Source: Nocardioides sp. CER19
Lineage (GTDB): Bacteria > Actinomycetota > Actinomycetes > Propionibacteriales > Nocardioidaceae
NCBI RefSeq assembly: GCF_029846275.1
Contig: NZ_JARVWS010000003.1
Location: forward strand, 765,163-829,162
DNA: 64,000 nucleotides
Reading direction: 5' to 3'
Positions 48,570-56,290 of the stretch are shown here, in pieces (position 1 is the stretch's first letter; each line of letters starts with the position of its first letter). Under the pieces are notes generated by a model. The model worked only from the letters and a program-made list of their open reading frames with translations. It was not told the DNA's origin and ran no database searches. A program made the translations under genes and the position numbers.

Positions 48570-50257
48570 TACGACTCCTTCTCGTCGTTCCTGTCGTCCG
48601 CGCGCTGCCACCCGGCCAGCTCCCGCTTGAGCACCTTGCCGGTGGCGTTGCGGGGAAGCTCGGGCACCTGGACGATCTCGCGCGGCACCTTGTATCGCGC
48701 AAGATTGTCTCGCACCCACTCCTTGAGGTCGTCATCGGTCACCCCTCGAGCGGACTCGGCGACCACCACGAAGGCACGCAGGCGCTGCCCGTAGTCGGGA
48801 TCCTCGACGCCGACCGCCGCTGCGTCGGCAACCGCCGGGTGCCGGACGAGGCAGTCCTCGACCTCCTTCGGGAAGACGTTCTCGCCGCCCGAGACGATCA
48901 TCTCGTCGTCGCGGCCCTCGACGTAGAGCCGGCCGTCCGGGCCGAACCGGCCCACGTCGCCCGTGGACATCAGCCCGTCGACGACCTCCTTGTGGCCCCC
49001 GCCGGTGTAGCCCTCGAAGAGCAGCGTGTTGCCGACGAAGATCCGGCCCGACTCCCCCGCCGGCACCTCTGCGCCGCGTCGGTCGAGGATCCGCACGGCG
49101 GTCCCCCACGGCGGCCGGCCGGCGGAGCTCGGAGCGGCCCGCAGGTCCTCGGGGGTCGCGATCGACGCGTACGCGACCTCGGTGGATCCGTAGACGTTGT
49201 AGAGGTTGTCCCCGAACGCGTCCATCCAGGCCAGCGCCAGGTCGCCCGGCAGCGCGGAGCCCGAGGACGCGACGACCTGCAGGCAGCTCACGTCGTACGC
49301 CGACCGGAGCTCCTCCGGCAGGGCGAGGATGCGCTGCAGCATGACCGGGATGACCGCGAACGTCTCGGCCTTCTCCGAGGCGATGGCCCGCAGGGCCTGC
49401 TCGGGGTCGAAGCGCCGGCGCAGCACCAGCGGGGTGCCGAGCAGCATCGCGAGCAGCAGGTGCGCGAGCCCCCAGGTGTGGAACAGCGGCGCCGCCACAT
49501 GGGTCCGGTAGCCGGCGCGGACCGGCATGCGAGACAGCAGCGAGATCGCGGCGTCGACGCCGGCCTCGTTGCGCGGAGCCCCCTTCGGGGTGCCGGTCGT
49601 GCCGGACGTCAGGATGACCAGGCGGCCGCGACGCGACGGAGGCCGCAGCTCGCCACCGCTGTGCCGGGCGATCAGCCCGTCCAGTGTCGGGGCGGTGACG
49701 GCGGAGTCGGTCCAGGCGACGACCGGGAGCGGCGCGCCAGAGCCCTCGAGCGCCCCGGACAGGAGACCCTCGAACTCCTGGTCGTGGACCAGCACCTTGG
49801 GGCGCTCCCGCTGGAGCACCTCGGTGAGCTGCGGTCCGGCGAAGGCCGTGTTGAGGTAGAGCACGTCGGCGCCGAGCTTGTTGGCCGCCAGGGTGGCGTC
49901 GAGGAAGCCGCGGTGGTTGCGGCACATGACCGCGACGCCGTCACCCTCGTGGACACCGAGCTCGGCGAGCGCCCGCGCGAGCGAGTTGGACCGGCCGTGC
50001 AGCTCGCGCCAGGTGAGCGTGCCGAGCTCGTCGCAGAGCCCGATCGCCTCGGGCGCGCGGACGGCGAGCGTCGCGAACCCTCCCGCCGGCCCGGTGCCCC
50101 AGTCGCGGAGCACCTTCGTCAGCCTGGCGAGCGTGACCGGCGAGTGAGGCCTGACGACGCGTGAGCTCGCGATCACCCTGAGCGCGGTCGCCGCCGACGA
50201 CCCACGAGCGACGAGCCCGTCGACCAGCCCGTCGAGACCCGGGAGGATCCGGGTCAC
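48569..50257 (-). CDS. Acyl-CoA synthetase (AMP-forming, FadD-like)
   Basis: 562 residues, ANL superfamily. The nucleotide motif LVILTSGTTGTPKGAPRNEAG, YGSTEVAYASIATPED and GDVGRFGPDGRLYVEGRDDEMI are all present, and the catalytic lysine is in RNATGKVLKREL near the C-terminus. Converts a fatty acid to its CoA thioester with ATP. GTG start overlapping the DUF3052 stop (GTGA); the stop overlaps the AhpE start. It links the pyruvate dehydrogenase and fatty-acid synthesis region to acid activation. Chain-length preference unknown. Confidence 0.9.
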   Translation of the reverse strand: MTRILPGLDGLVDGLVARGSSAATALRVIASSRVVRPHSPVTLARLTKVLRDWGTGPAGGFATLAVRAPEAIGLCDELGTLTWRELHGRSNSLARALAELGVHEGDGVAVMCRNHRGFLDATLAANKLGADVLYLNTAFAGPQLTEVLQRERPKVLVHDQEFEGLLSGALEGSGAPLPVVAWTDSAVTAPTLDGLIARHSGGELRPPSRRGRLVILTSGTTGTPKGAPRNEAGVDAAISLLSRMPVRAGYRTHVAAPLFHTWGLAHLLLAMLLGTPLVLRRRFDPEQALRAIASEKAETFAVIPVMLQRILALPEELRSAYDVSCLQVVASSGSALPGDLALAWMDAFGDNLYNVYGSTEVAYASIATPEDLRAAPSSAGRPPWGTAVRILDRRGAEVPAGESGRIFVGNTLLFEGYTGGGHKEVVDGLMSTGDVGRFGPDGRLYVEGRDDEMIVSGGENVFPKEVEDCLVRHPAVADAAAVGVEDPDYGQRLRAFVVVAESARGVTDDDLKEWVRDNLARYKVPREIVQVPELPRNATGKVLKRELAGWQRADDRNDEKES

Positions 50258-50667
50258 CCGACAGTCTTCGGCGCCACCAGCCTCGTGGCGGCCCAGTCCT
50301 TGCTGACGGCGGCGGTGGTGGTCTGCGAGAGGCCCGCCAGCGGCGCGGCCTCGGCGATCTCGGCGGGGTCGACGGCGCCCGAGCGGCCGACCTTCGGGGT
50401 CAACAGCCAGATGGCGCCGCCTCCCACCAGGTCGGTGAGCGCATCGACGAGCCCGTCGACGAGGTCCCCGTCGTCGTCACGCCACCACAGCAGGACGGCG
50501 TCGACGTCGTTGCCGTAGTCACCGTCGACGAGGTCAGCATCGATGGCGTCCTCGATCGCGACCCGGAGCGCGTCGTCGCTGTCGCTGTCCCAGCCGAGTT
50601 CCTGGATGACCATGCCGGGCTTGAAGCCCAGCCGGTCCGCCGGCCCTGCGGCCGCGGTCGAGCCCAC
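50254..50667 (-). CDS. DUF3052 family protein
   Basis: 137 residues, matching DUF3052: DRLGFKPGMVIQELGWDSDSDDALR at the start, then DAVLLWWRDDDGDLVDGLVDAL, and a C-terminal VSKDWAATRLVAPK. A conserved actinobacterial family usually found next to aceE, as here, but of unknown function. Acidic middle part. GTG start (50667). First gene of the minus-strand transcript with the acyl-CoA ligase and AhpE, divergent from aceE over 301 bases. Confidence 0.85.
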   Translation of the reverse strand: MGSTAAAGPADRLGFKPGMVIQELGWDSDSDDALRVAIEDAIDADLVDGDYGNDVDAVLLWWRDDDGDLVDGLVDALTDLVGGGAIWLLTPKVGRSGAVDPAEIAEAAPLAGLSQTTTAAVSKDWAATRLVAPKTVG

Positions 50668-50812
50668 GTTCTACCCACTCCTGCCTGAAGTCCAACTGTT
50701 GATCCCGCGGCGCACGAGCGCCGGAGTGGTGGATAGTCCAGCGGTTTTCGGAGGCCGACGCAAGGTTTTCCGCGCGACACGCTGGGGTACCCGCTCACGC
50801 CGCCCGCCCTGT

Positions 50813-50845
50813 GAGACGTGGATGAGACGCGGATGAGACGTGGAA
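50813..50845. repeat. Three tandem 11-base repeats in the aceE/DUF3052 gap
   Basis: GAGACGTGGAT, GAGACGCGGAT and GAGACGTGGAA follow each other without spacing (50813-50845). The unit of 11 bases equals one helical turn, so a regulator could bind all three from one face. The remainder of this 301-base gap holds the palindrome GAACGTTC (50882-50889) and the aceE promoter; nothing else is apparent. Confidence 0.6.
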
Positions 50846-50934
50846 GCGATGCTGGCGAACCCCCGCGGGTTCTGCACCTTGGAACGTTCAAGCACCCTGT
50901 GACGGAAGCAACCTGAAGGTACTCGCGGGTAAGT

Positions 50935-50962
50935 TTGAGCGGCCCCGCACCCGTGACACGAT
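50935..50962 (+). promoter_or_regulatory. Candidate aceE promoter, leaderless
   Basis: -35-like TTGAGC (50935-50940), 16-base spacer, -10-like CACGAT (50957-50962), then 6 bases to the GTG at 50969. No ribosome site is seen apart from AGGG touching the start. Confidence 0.4.
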
Positions 50963-50968
50963 GCCAGG

Positions 50969-53794
50969 GTGACCGAAGACTCCACCTCTACTTCTGGCAC
51001 CTCGGGGACGCCGTCCACCACGACGGCGTCGGCGCCAACCCCCAGTCAGCCCACCGTCATCCACGAGGGCCTGCCGACCCAGCTCCCGGACATCGACCCC
51101 GAGGAGACCCAGGACTGGATCGCGTCCTTCGACGCGATGGTCGACGAGCGCGGTCGAGACCGTGCTCGCTACGTCATGCTCCGCCTGCTCGAGCGCGCCC
51201 GCGAGGCCAACGTCGGCGTCCCGGCGCTCCGAAGCACCGACTACATCAACACCATCCCGCCCGAGCGGGAGCCGTGGTTCCCCGGCGACGAGGACGTCGA
51301 GCGACGCATCCGCGCGTTCATCCGCTGGAACGCTGCCGTCATGGTCTCGGGCGCCAACCGCAAGGGCCTCGAGGTCGGCGGTCACATCGCCACCTACCAG
51401 TCCAGCGCGAGCCTCTACGAGGTCGGCTTCAACCACTTCTTCCGCGGCAAGGACCACCCCGGCGGCGGCGACCAGGTCTACATCCAGGGCCACGCCTCCC
51501 CCGGCATCTACAGCCGCGCGTTCCTCGAGGGCCGGCTGACCGAGGAGCAGATGTTCCGGTTCCGGCAGGAGGTCCAGCACGGGCCGCACGCCGGCCTGTC
51601 GTCGTACCCCCACCCGCGGCTCATGCCCGACTTCTGGGAGTTCCCGACCGTCTCCATGGGCCTCACCGGCCTCAACTCGATCTACCAGGCGCGGTTCAAC
51701 CGCTACCTGGCGAACCGCGGCATCAAGGACACCAGCCAGCAGCGCGTGTGGGCCTTCCTCGGCGACGGCGAGATGGCCGAGCCCGAGTCGCTCGGTGCGA
51801 TCCGCATCGCCGCCCGCGAGGAGCTCGACAACCTCACCTGGGTCATCAACTGCAACCTGCAGCAGCTCGACGGCCCGGTCACCGGCAACGGCAAGATCAT
51901 CCAGGAGCTGGAGTCCAACTTCCGCGGCGCCGGCTGGAACGTCATCAAGGTCGTCTGGGGCCGTGAGTGGGACGACCTGCTCGCCCGCGACGTCGACGGC
52001 GCGCTCGTCAACCGGATGAACACCACGCCGGACGGCGCCTTCCAGACCTACTCGGTCGAGACCGGCGACTACATCCGCAACAGCTTCTTCGGCGGCGACC
52101 CGCGGCTGCGCAAGATGGTCGAGCACATGACCGACGAGCAGATCCGCAAGCTGCCCCGCGGCGGTCACGACTACCGCAAGGTCTTCGCCGCCTTCGACGC
52201 CGCAGCGAAGCACGCAGGTCAGCCGACGGTGATCCTGGCCAAGACCATCAAGGGCTGGACGATCGACGCCCTCGAGGGCCGCAACGCCACGCACCAGATG
52301 AAGAAGCTGACGATGGCGGACCTCAAGAAGTTCCGTGACCGGCTCTACCTCCCCATCTCCGACCGCGAGCTCGAGGAGACCTACGAGCGCACCGGCGCCG
52401 CTCCCCTGTTCCACCCCGGCGCCGAGGCCCCGGAGATCGAGTACATGATGGAGCGCCGTCGCCAGCTCGGCGGCTCGCTGCCCAAGCGCGTGGTGCGGTC
52501 CCAGCCGCTCACCCTGCCCGGCGACGCGATCTACGCCGACCTCAAGAAGGGGTCGGGCAACAACAAGATCGCGACCACGATGGCGGTCGTCCGCCAGCTG
52601 CGCGACTGGATGAAGGACCCGGAGATCGGCAAGCGCATCGTGCCGATCGCGCCGGACGAGTACCGCACCTTCGGCATGGACTCGATGTTCCCGTCCGCCA
52701 AGGTCTACAACCCGGCCGGACAGCAGTACGAGTCGGTCGACCGCAAGTTGTTGCTCTCCTACAAGGAGTCCAGCGCGGGCCAGATGCTCCACGAGGGCAT
52801 CTCCGAGGCGGGCGCGATGGCGTCGGCCACGGCCGCCGGGTCGGCGTACTCGACCCACGGCGAGCCGATGATCCCGTTCTACATCTTCTACTCGATGTTC
52901 GGGTTCCAGCGGACGGGCGACTCCATCTGGGCGATGGCCGACCAGCTCTCTCGCGGCTTCCTCATCGGCGCCACCGCCGGTCGCACCACGCTGACCGGTG
53001 AGGGTCTGCAGCACGCCGACGGTCACTCGCCGCTGCTCGCGGCGACCAACCCGGCGATCGTGCACTACGACCCGGCGTTCGCCTACGAGATCGCGCACAT
53101 CATGCAGACCGGTCTCGAGCGGATGTACGGCACCGGCGGCCCGAACGGCCACGGCGAGGACGTCATCCACTACATCACCGTCTACAACGAGCCCGTCAGC
53201 CAGCCGGCTGAGCCCGAGAACGTGGACGTCGAGGGCATCCTCAAGGGCATCCACTGGGTGTCCTCCGGTGAGGGCGACGGCCCGCGCGTACGGCTGCTCG
53301 CCTCGGGCGTCGCCTACCCGTGGATCGACGAGGCCGCCCGCCTGCTCCGTGACGAGTGGGGCGTCCAGGCCGACCTGTGGTCGGTGACATCGTGGAACGA
53401 GCTGGCCCGCGACGGCGTCGCGGCCGAGCAGTGGAACCTCAACCACCCGGGCGAGGGTCCTCGCACCCCGTACGTCACGGAGAAGCTGTCGGGCGCCAAC
53501 ACGCCGGTCGTCGCCGTCTCGGACTACATGCGCGCGGTGCCGCTGCAGATCGCCCGCTGGGTTCCCGGCGACTACCGCGTGCTCGGTGCGGACGGGTTCG
53601 GCTTCGCCGACACCCGCCCGGCCGCTCGCCGGTTCTTCCAGATCGACGCCCAGTCGGTCGTCGTCCAGGCGCTGCAGGCGCTCGCCGACGCCGGCCAGAT
53701 CGACCCGGCGCTCGTCGAGAAGGCGTTCACCGCCTACCGGATCGACGACCCGACCGCCACGCAGGGCATCAAGCAGGAGGGCGGCGACGCCTGA
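50969..53794 (+). CDS. aceE: Pyruvate dehydrogenase E1 component, homodimeric type
   Basis: 941 residues. AceE decarboxylates pyruvate with thiamine diphosphate and passes the acetyl group to the E2 lipoyl domain, producing acetyl-CoA. The cofactor motif is FLGDGEMAEPESLGA...NCNLQQLDGPV (GDG ... N), and family stretches such as HIATYQSSASLYEVGFNHFFRG and RTTLTGEGLQHADGHSPL are unmistakable. A Ser/Thr-rich N-terminal tail of about 30 residues is variable in actinobacteria. GTG start. Placed beside the fatty-acid synthesis genes as in Mycobacterium, giving the acetyl-CoA they use. Followed by a large cruciform repeat. Confidence 0.96.
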   Translation: MTEDSTSTSGTSGTPSTTTASAPTPSQPTVIHEGLPTQLPDIDPEETQDWIASFDAMVDERGRDRARYVMLRLLERAREANVGVPALRSTDYINTIPPEREPWFPGDEDVERRIRAFIRWNAAVMVSGANRKGLEVGGHIATYQSSASLYEVGFNHFFRGKDHPGGGDQVYIQGHASPGIYSRAFLEGRLTEEQMFRFRQEVQHGPHAGLSSYPHPRLMPDFWEFPTVSMGLTGLNSIYQARFNRYLANRGIKDTSQQRVWAFLGDGEMAEPESLGAIRIAAREELDNLTWVINCNLQQLDGPVTGNGKIIQELESNFRGAGWNVIKVVWGREWDDLLARDVDGALVNRMNTTPDGAFQTYSVETGDYIRNSFFGGDPRLRKMVEHMTDEQIRKLPRGGHDYRKVFAAFDAAAKHAGQPTVILAKTIKGWTIDALEGRNATHQMKKLTMADLKKFRDRLYLPISDRELEETYERTGAAPLFHPGAEAPEIEYMMERRRQLGGSLPKRVVRSQPLTLPGDAIYADLKKGSGNNKIATTMAVVRQLRDWMKDPEIGKRIVPIAPDEYRTFGMDSMFPSAKVYNPAGQQYESVDRKLLLSYKESSAGQMLHEGISEAGAMASATAAGSAYSTHGEPMIPFYIFYSMFGFQRTGDSIWAMADQLSRGFLIGATAGRTTLTGEGLQHADGHSPLLAATNPAIVHYDPAFAYEIAHIMQTGLERMYGTGGPNGHGEDVIHYITVYNEPVSQPAEPENVDVEGILKGIHWVSSGEGDGPRVRLLASGVAYPWIDEAARLLRDEWGVQADLWSVTSWNELARDGVAAEQWNLNHPGEGPRTPYVTEKLSGANTPVVAVSDYMRAVPLQIARWVPGDYRVLGADGFGFADTRPAARRFFQIDAQSVVVQALQALADAGQIDPALVEKAFTAYRIDDPTATQGIKQEGGDA

Positions 53795-53810
53795 CGCCGA
53801 GGCGGCGCCA

Positions 53811-53907
53811 CGGGGTCTCGATACGCCCTCGCCCAGCGGCTCCGGCTGCTCGACCAGCGAGCATCGCTGGTCGAGTAGCGAGCGCCAGCGAGCGTATCGA
53901 GACCCCG
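53811..53907. repeat. 97-base cruciform repeat / bidirectional terminator
   Basis: Outer arms CGGGGTCTCGATACGC (53811-53826) and its perfect inverse (53892-53907), 16 bases long; inner stem CTCGACCAGCG / CGCTGGTCGAG (53849-53859, 53865-53875) with a 5-base loop. Sits between converging genes and ends exactly at the stop codon of the hydrolase gene. From memory, such GGTCTCGATACG repeats are dispersed in Nocardioides-like and related genomes. Probably a mobile or bidirectional-terminator-type repeat. Confidence 0.8.
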
Positions 53908-54855
53908 TCAGGCCAGCTCGGAGGCCGGCTCGACGGGACTCAGGTGATCCGGTCCGCCGTTCGTGAGCAGGCGCCGCCACCTCGCCCGCGAGTACGTCGC
54001 CGGGGCGGTCGAGCGGACGAAGCCGTCGAGCAGGTCGGCGAACTCGTCCGGATGGTCCCGGTGCGGGAAGTGGCCGGCGTCCTCCATCACGGTGACCTGG
54101 GCGTTGGGCGCGATCTCCCGCGCGAGGTCTGCGTGGCTGGCCGGCAGCACGCGGTCGCCGGCACCCCACACGATGAACAGCGGCATCGCCTCGGTGAGGT
54201 AGGCCCGGTCGCGCATGGTGACGTTCTGGCCGCGCCAGTCGATCACCCCGGTCACGAGCTTGTGGACGGCGTACCGCTTGCCCGGGTCCTTGAACGCGTC
54301 GAGGATCGAGGCGACCTCGTCGAGGTCGCGCAGCTCCCGTCCACCGAGGCGGCTGAGCGCGCGCAGCGCGGTCACGTTGACGTGCCGGACGCCCGGCAGG
54401 GTCAGTGCCCGCAGCACCAGGTCGTAGCCCGGCAGCGTCAGCGCGCGGATGAGGAAGGTCACCTCGTGGCCCATGCCGCCCGGGTCGACCAGGGCGAGCC
54501 GCTCGGTGCGCTCGGGGAACTGGTAGGCGAACTGCATGGCGACGGCACCGCCGAAGCTGTGGCCGACGACGGTCACCTTGTCGATGCCCAGCACGGTGAG
54601 CAGGTCGCGCATGCCGTTGGCATAGCCGCCGGGGCTGTAGTCGCCACGCGGCTTGTCCGACTCGCCGTGGCCGAGCAGGTCGGGGGCGACCAGCGTGTAG
54701 CGGCGGGCCAGCCGCCTCCACACCGGGTCCCACGTGTGCCGGTCGCAACCGAGCCCGTGCAGAAGGAGAAGAACCGGGGCAGTGCCGATCTTCCGACCGC
54801 CCAGCGCGTAGGCGCGTCGGTGGCCGTGGATCGTCACGAACTGCGTCTCAGGCAT
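53908..54855 (-). CDS. Alpha/beta-fold hydrolase
   Basis: 315 residues. LLLLHGLGCDRHTWDPVWRRL holds the oxyanion-hole His-Gly; the nucleophile elbow is VVGHSFGGAVAM (Ser near residue 112); an Asp is in WGAGDRVLPASHA and the His in EDAGHFPHRDHP. Resembles haloperoxidase/lipase-like hydrolases, with a cap domain in the middle. Substrate unknown; a lipid ester is plausible. ATG at 54855, AAGGAG 5 bases upstream. Its stop (TGA) abuts the cruciform repeat. Divergent from the FasR-type regulator over 101 bases. Confidence 0.88.
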   Translation of the reverse strand: MPETQFVTIHGHRRAYALGGRKIGTAPVLLLLHGLGCDRHTWDPVWRRLARRYTLVAPDLLGHGESDKPRGDYSPGGYANGMRDLLTVLGIDKVTVVGHSFGGAVAMQFAYQFPERTERLALVDPGGMGHEVTFLIRALTLPGYDLVLRALTLPGVRHVNVTALRALSRLGGRELRDLDEVASILDAFKDPGKRYAVHKLVTGVIDWRGQNVTMRDRAYLTEAMPLFIVWGAGDRVLPASHADLAREIAPNAQVTVMEDAGHFPHRDHPDEFADLLDGFVRSTAPATYSRARWRRLLTNGGPDHLSPVEPASELA

Positions 54856-54956
54856 CAGGCTCCTTCTGCGTCTCCGGTACCCATTCCTAGGAAACCCATA
54901 GATCAACGATTCAACCAGGTCATCGGCCGAGAATCCCCGAATGCGAGGATGACGCC

Positions 54957-56177
54957 GTGACGGCCACGACACCGCCCCTGCACGGCGAGGAGGAACCCGT
55001 CGCTCGGGCGCGCCGACTCCGCAGCGCCGAGGCGCTCCAGCGCGCCACCGGCCGGCTCTCGACGGCGGCCACCGCCCGGATGGACACGGCGCTCCCCTGG
55101 TTCGGTGACCTCACCGCCGAGGACAGGTCGTGGGTCGGCCTCATCGTGCAGGCGGGCATCAGGGGTTTCACCCAGTGGTACGGCGGCGCCCCCGGCACCC
55201 GCGTCGAGGGTGCCGACCTCGCCGCGTCCGTGTTCGGTGCCGCGCCGCGGGCGCTCGCCGGCATCATCACCCTGCGCCAGACGGTCGACCTCATCCGGCT
55301 GTCGATCGAGGTCGTCGAGGAGAACGTCGACGACCTGGTCGAGCCCGAGGACGCCCCCGACGTCCACCACGCGGTGTCGCGCTACGCCCGCGAGGTCGCG
55401 TTCGCGACGGCCGAGGTCTACGCCCGCGCCGCCGAGCAGCGTGGTGCCTGGGACGCGCGGCTCGAGGCGCTCGTCGTCGACGCCGTGCTGCGCGCCGAGA
55501 CCGACGAGTCCCTTCTGTCGCGGGCCAGTGCCCTCGGCTGGGGCGGCCACGAGGCGCTCACCGTGGTGCTCGGACCAGCCCCCGCCCGGCGTACGGAGAC
55601 CGACGTGTTCGACGACGTACGCCGTCGGGCACGGGCCGCCGGCCTCGATGCGCTCTGCGCCGTGCAGGGCGAGCTGCTGGTGGTCGTGCTCGGGGGAAGC
55701 TCGGATCCCCGGGCCGCCGCGGCGTCGGTGGTGGGGATGTTCGCTCACGGCTCGGTGGTCGTCGGTCCGGTGGCCGAGGACCTGTCCGGTGCACACGTCT
55801 CGGCCGGTGCCGCCCTGGCGGCCTACCGTGCCGCGGCAGGGTGGCCCGACGCTCCCCGGCCGGTCCTGAGCAGCGAGCTCCTCCCGGAGCGTGCCCTCGC
55901 CGGGGACGACGACGCTCGCGACCACCTGGTGAGCCAGGTGTACGAACCGCTCGCGCACGCCCGCGCGACGCTGATCGAGACGCTCTCCGCCTACTTCGGC
56001 GCGGGCGGGTCGCTCGAGGCGGCGGCCCGCGAGCTCTTCGTGCACCCCAACACCGTGCGCTACCGGCTGCGCCAGGTCGCCGACCTCACCGGCTACACCG
56101 CCACGCGACCGCGCGACGCCCTCACGCTGCAGCTCGCGCTGGTGCTGGGGCGGCAGGCGGCCGCCGCGGAGCAGTAG
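54957..56177 (+). CDS. fasR: PucR-type regulator of fatty acid synthesis (FasR-like)
   Basis: 406 residues. A long N-terminal part (residues about 40-200) and a central GGDEF-like fold are followed by the C-terminal helix-turn-helix typical for PucR/CdaR proteins (SLEAAARELFVHPNTVRYRL). In Streptomyces the gene immediately upstream of fabD encodes FasR, an activator of the fabD-fabH-acpP-fabF operon; M. tuberculosis has a similar protein between aceE and fabD. Gene order here is identical, which is the basis for the name. GTG start. A possible binding palindrome lies at 56205-56221. The DNA-binding specificity is inferred. Confidence 0.85.
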   Translation: MTATTPPLHGEEEPVARARRLRSAEALQRATGRLSTAATARMDTALPWFGDLTAEDRSWVGLIVQAGIRGFTQWYGGAPGTRVEGADLAASVFGAAPRALAGIITLRQTVDLIRLSIEVVEENVDDLVEPEDAPDVHHAVSRYAREVAFATAEVYARAAEQRGAWDARLEALVVDAVLRAETDESLLSRASALGWGGHEALTVVLGPAPARRTETDVFDDVRRRARAAGLDALCAVQGELLVVVLGGSSDPRAAAASVVGMFAHGSVVVGPVAEDLSGAHVSAGAALAAYRAAAGWPDAPRPVLSSELLPERALAGDDDARDHLVSQVYEPLAHARATLIETLSAYFGAGGSLEAAARELFVHPNTVRYRLRQVADLTGYTATRPRDALTLQLALVLGRQAAAAEQ

Positions 56178-56204
56178 TCGCTCGCGTCACATTCCGGCGG
56201 CAAG

Positions 56205-56221
56205 TTGTAGGAACCCTCCAA
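56205..56221. promoter_or_regulatory. Candidate FasR-type operator before fabD
   Basis: TTGTAGG-AAC-CCTCCAA (56205-56221): two 7-base arms with a single mismatch around a 3-base centre, 70 bases before the fabD start and directly downstream of the regulator gene. Placement fits autogenous control of the fatty-acid synthesis operon. Confidence 0.5.
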
Positions 56222-56290
56222 AGTTCGCCCGGTCAGTTTCGTGCGCGCCGGACACGTGCAAGCGGCAGGTCGCCGGGCAGGGTTGGAGTC

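Noticed and set aside
50888..54748. 1286-codon open frame antisense to aceE and through the hydrolase gene
   Set aside because: High-GC shadow frame: its codons mirror third-position G/C of aceE, its protein is low-complexity (Asp/Arg/Gly/Val) and it resembles no family.
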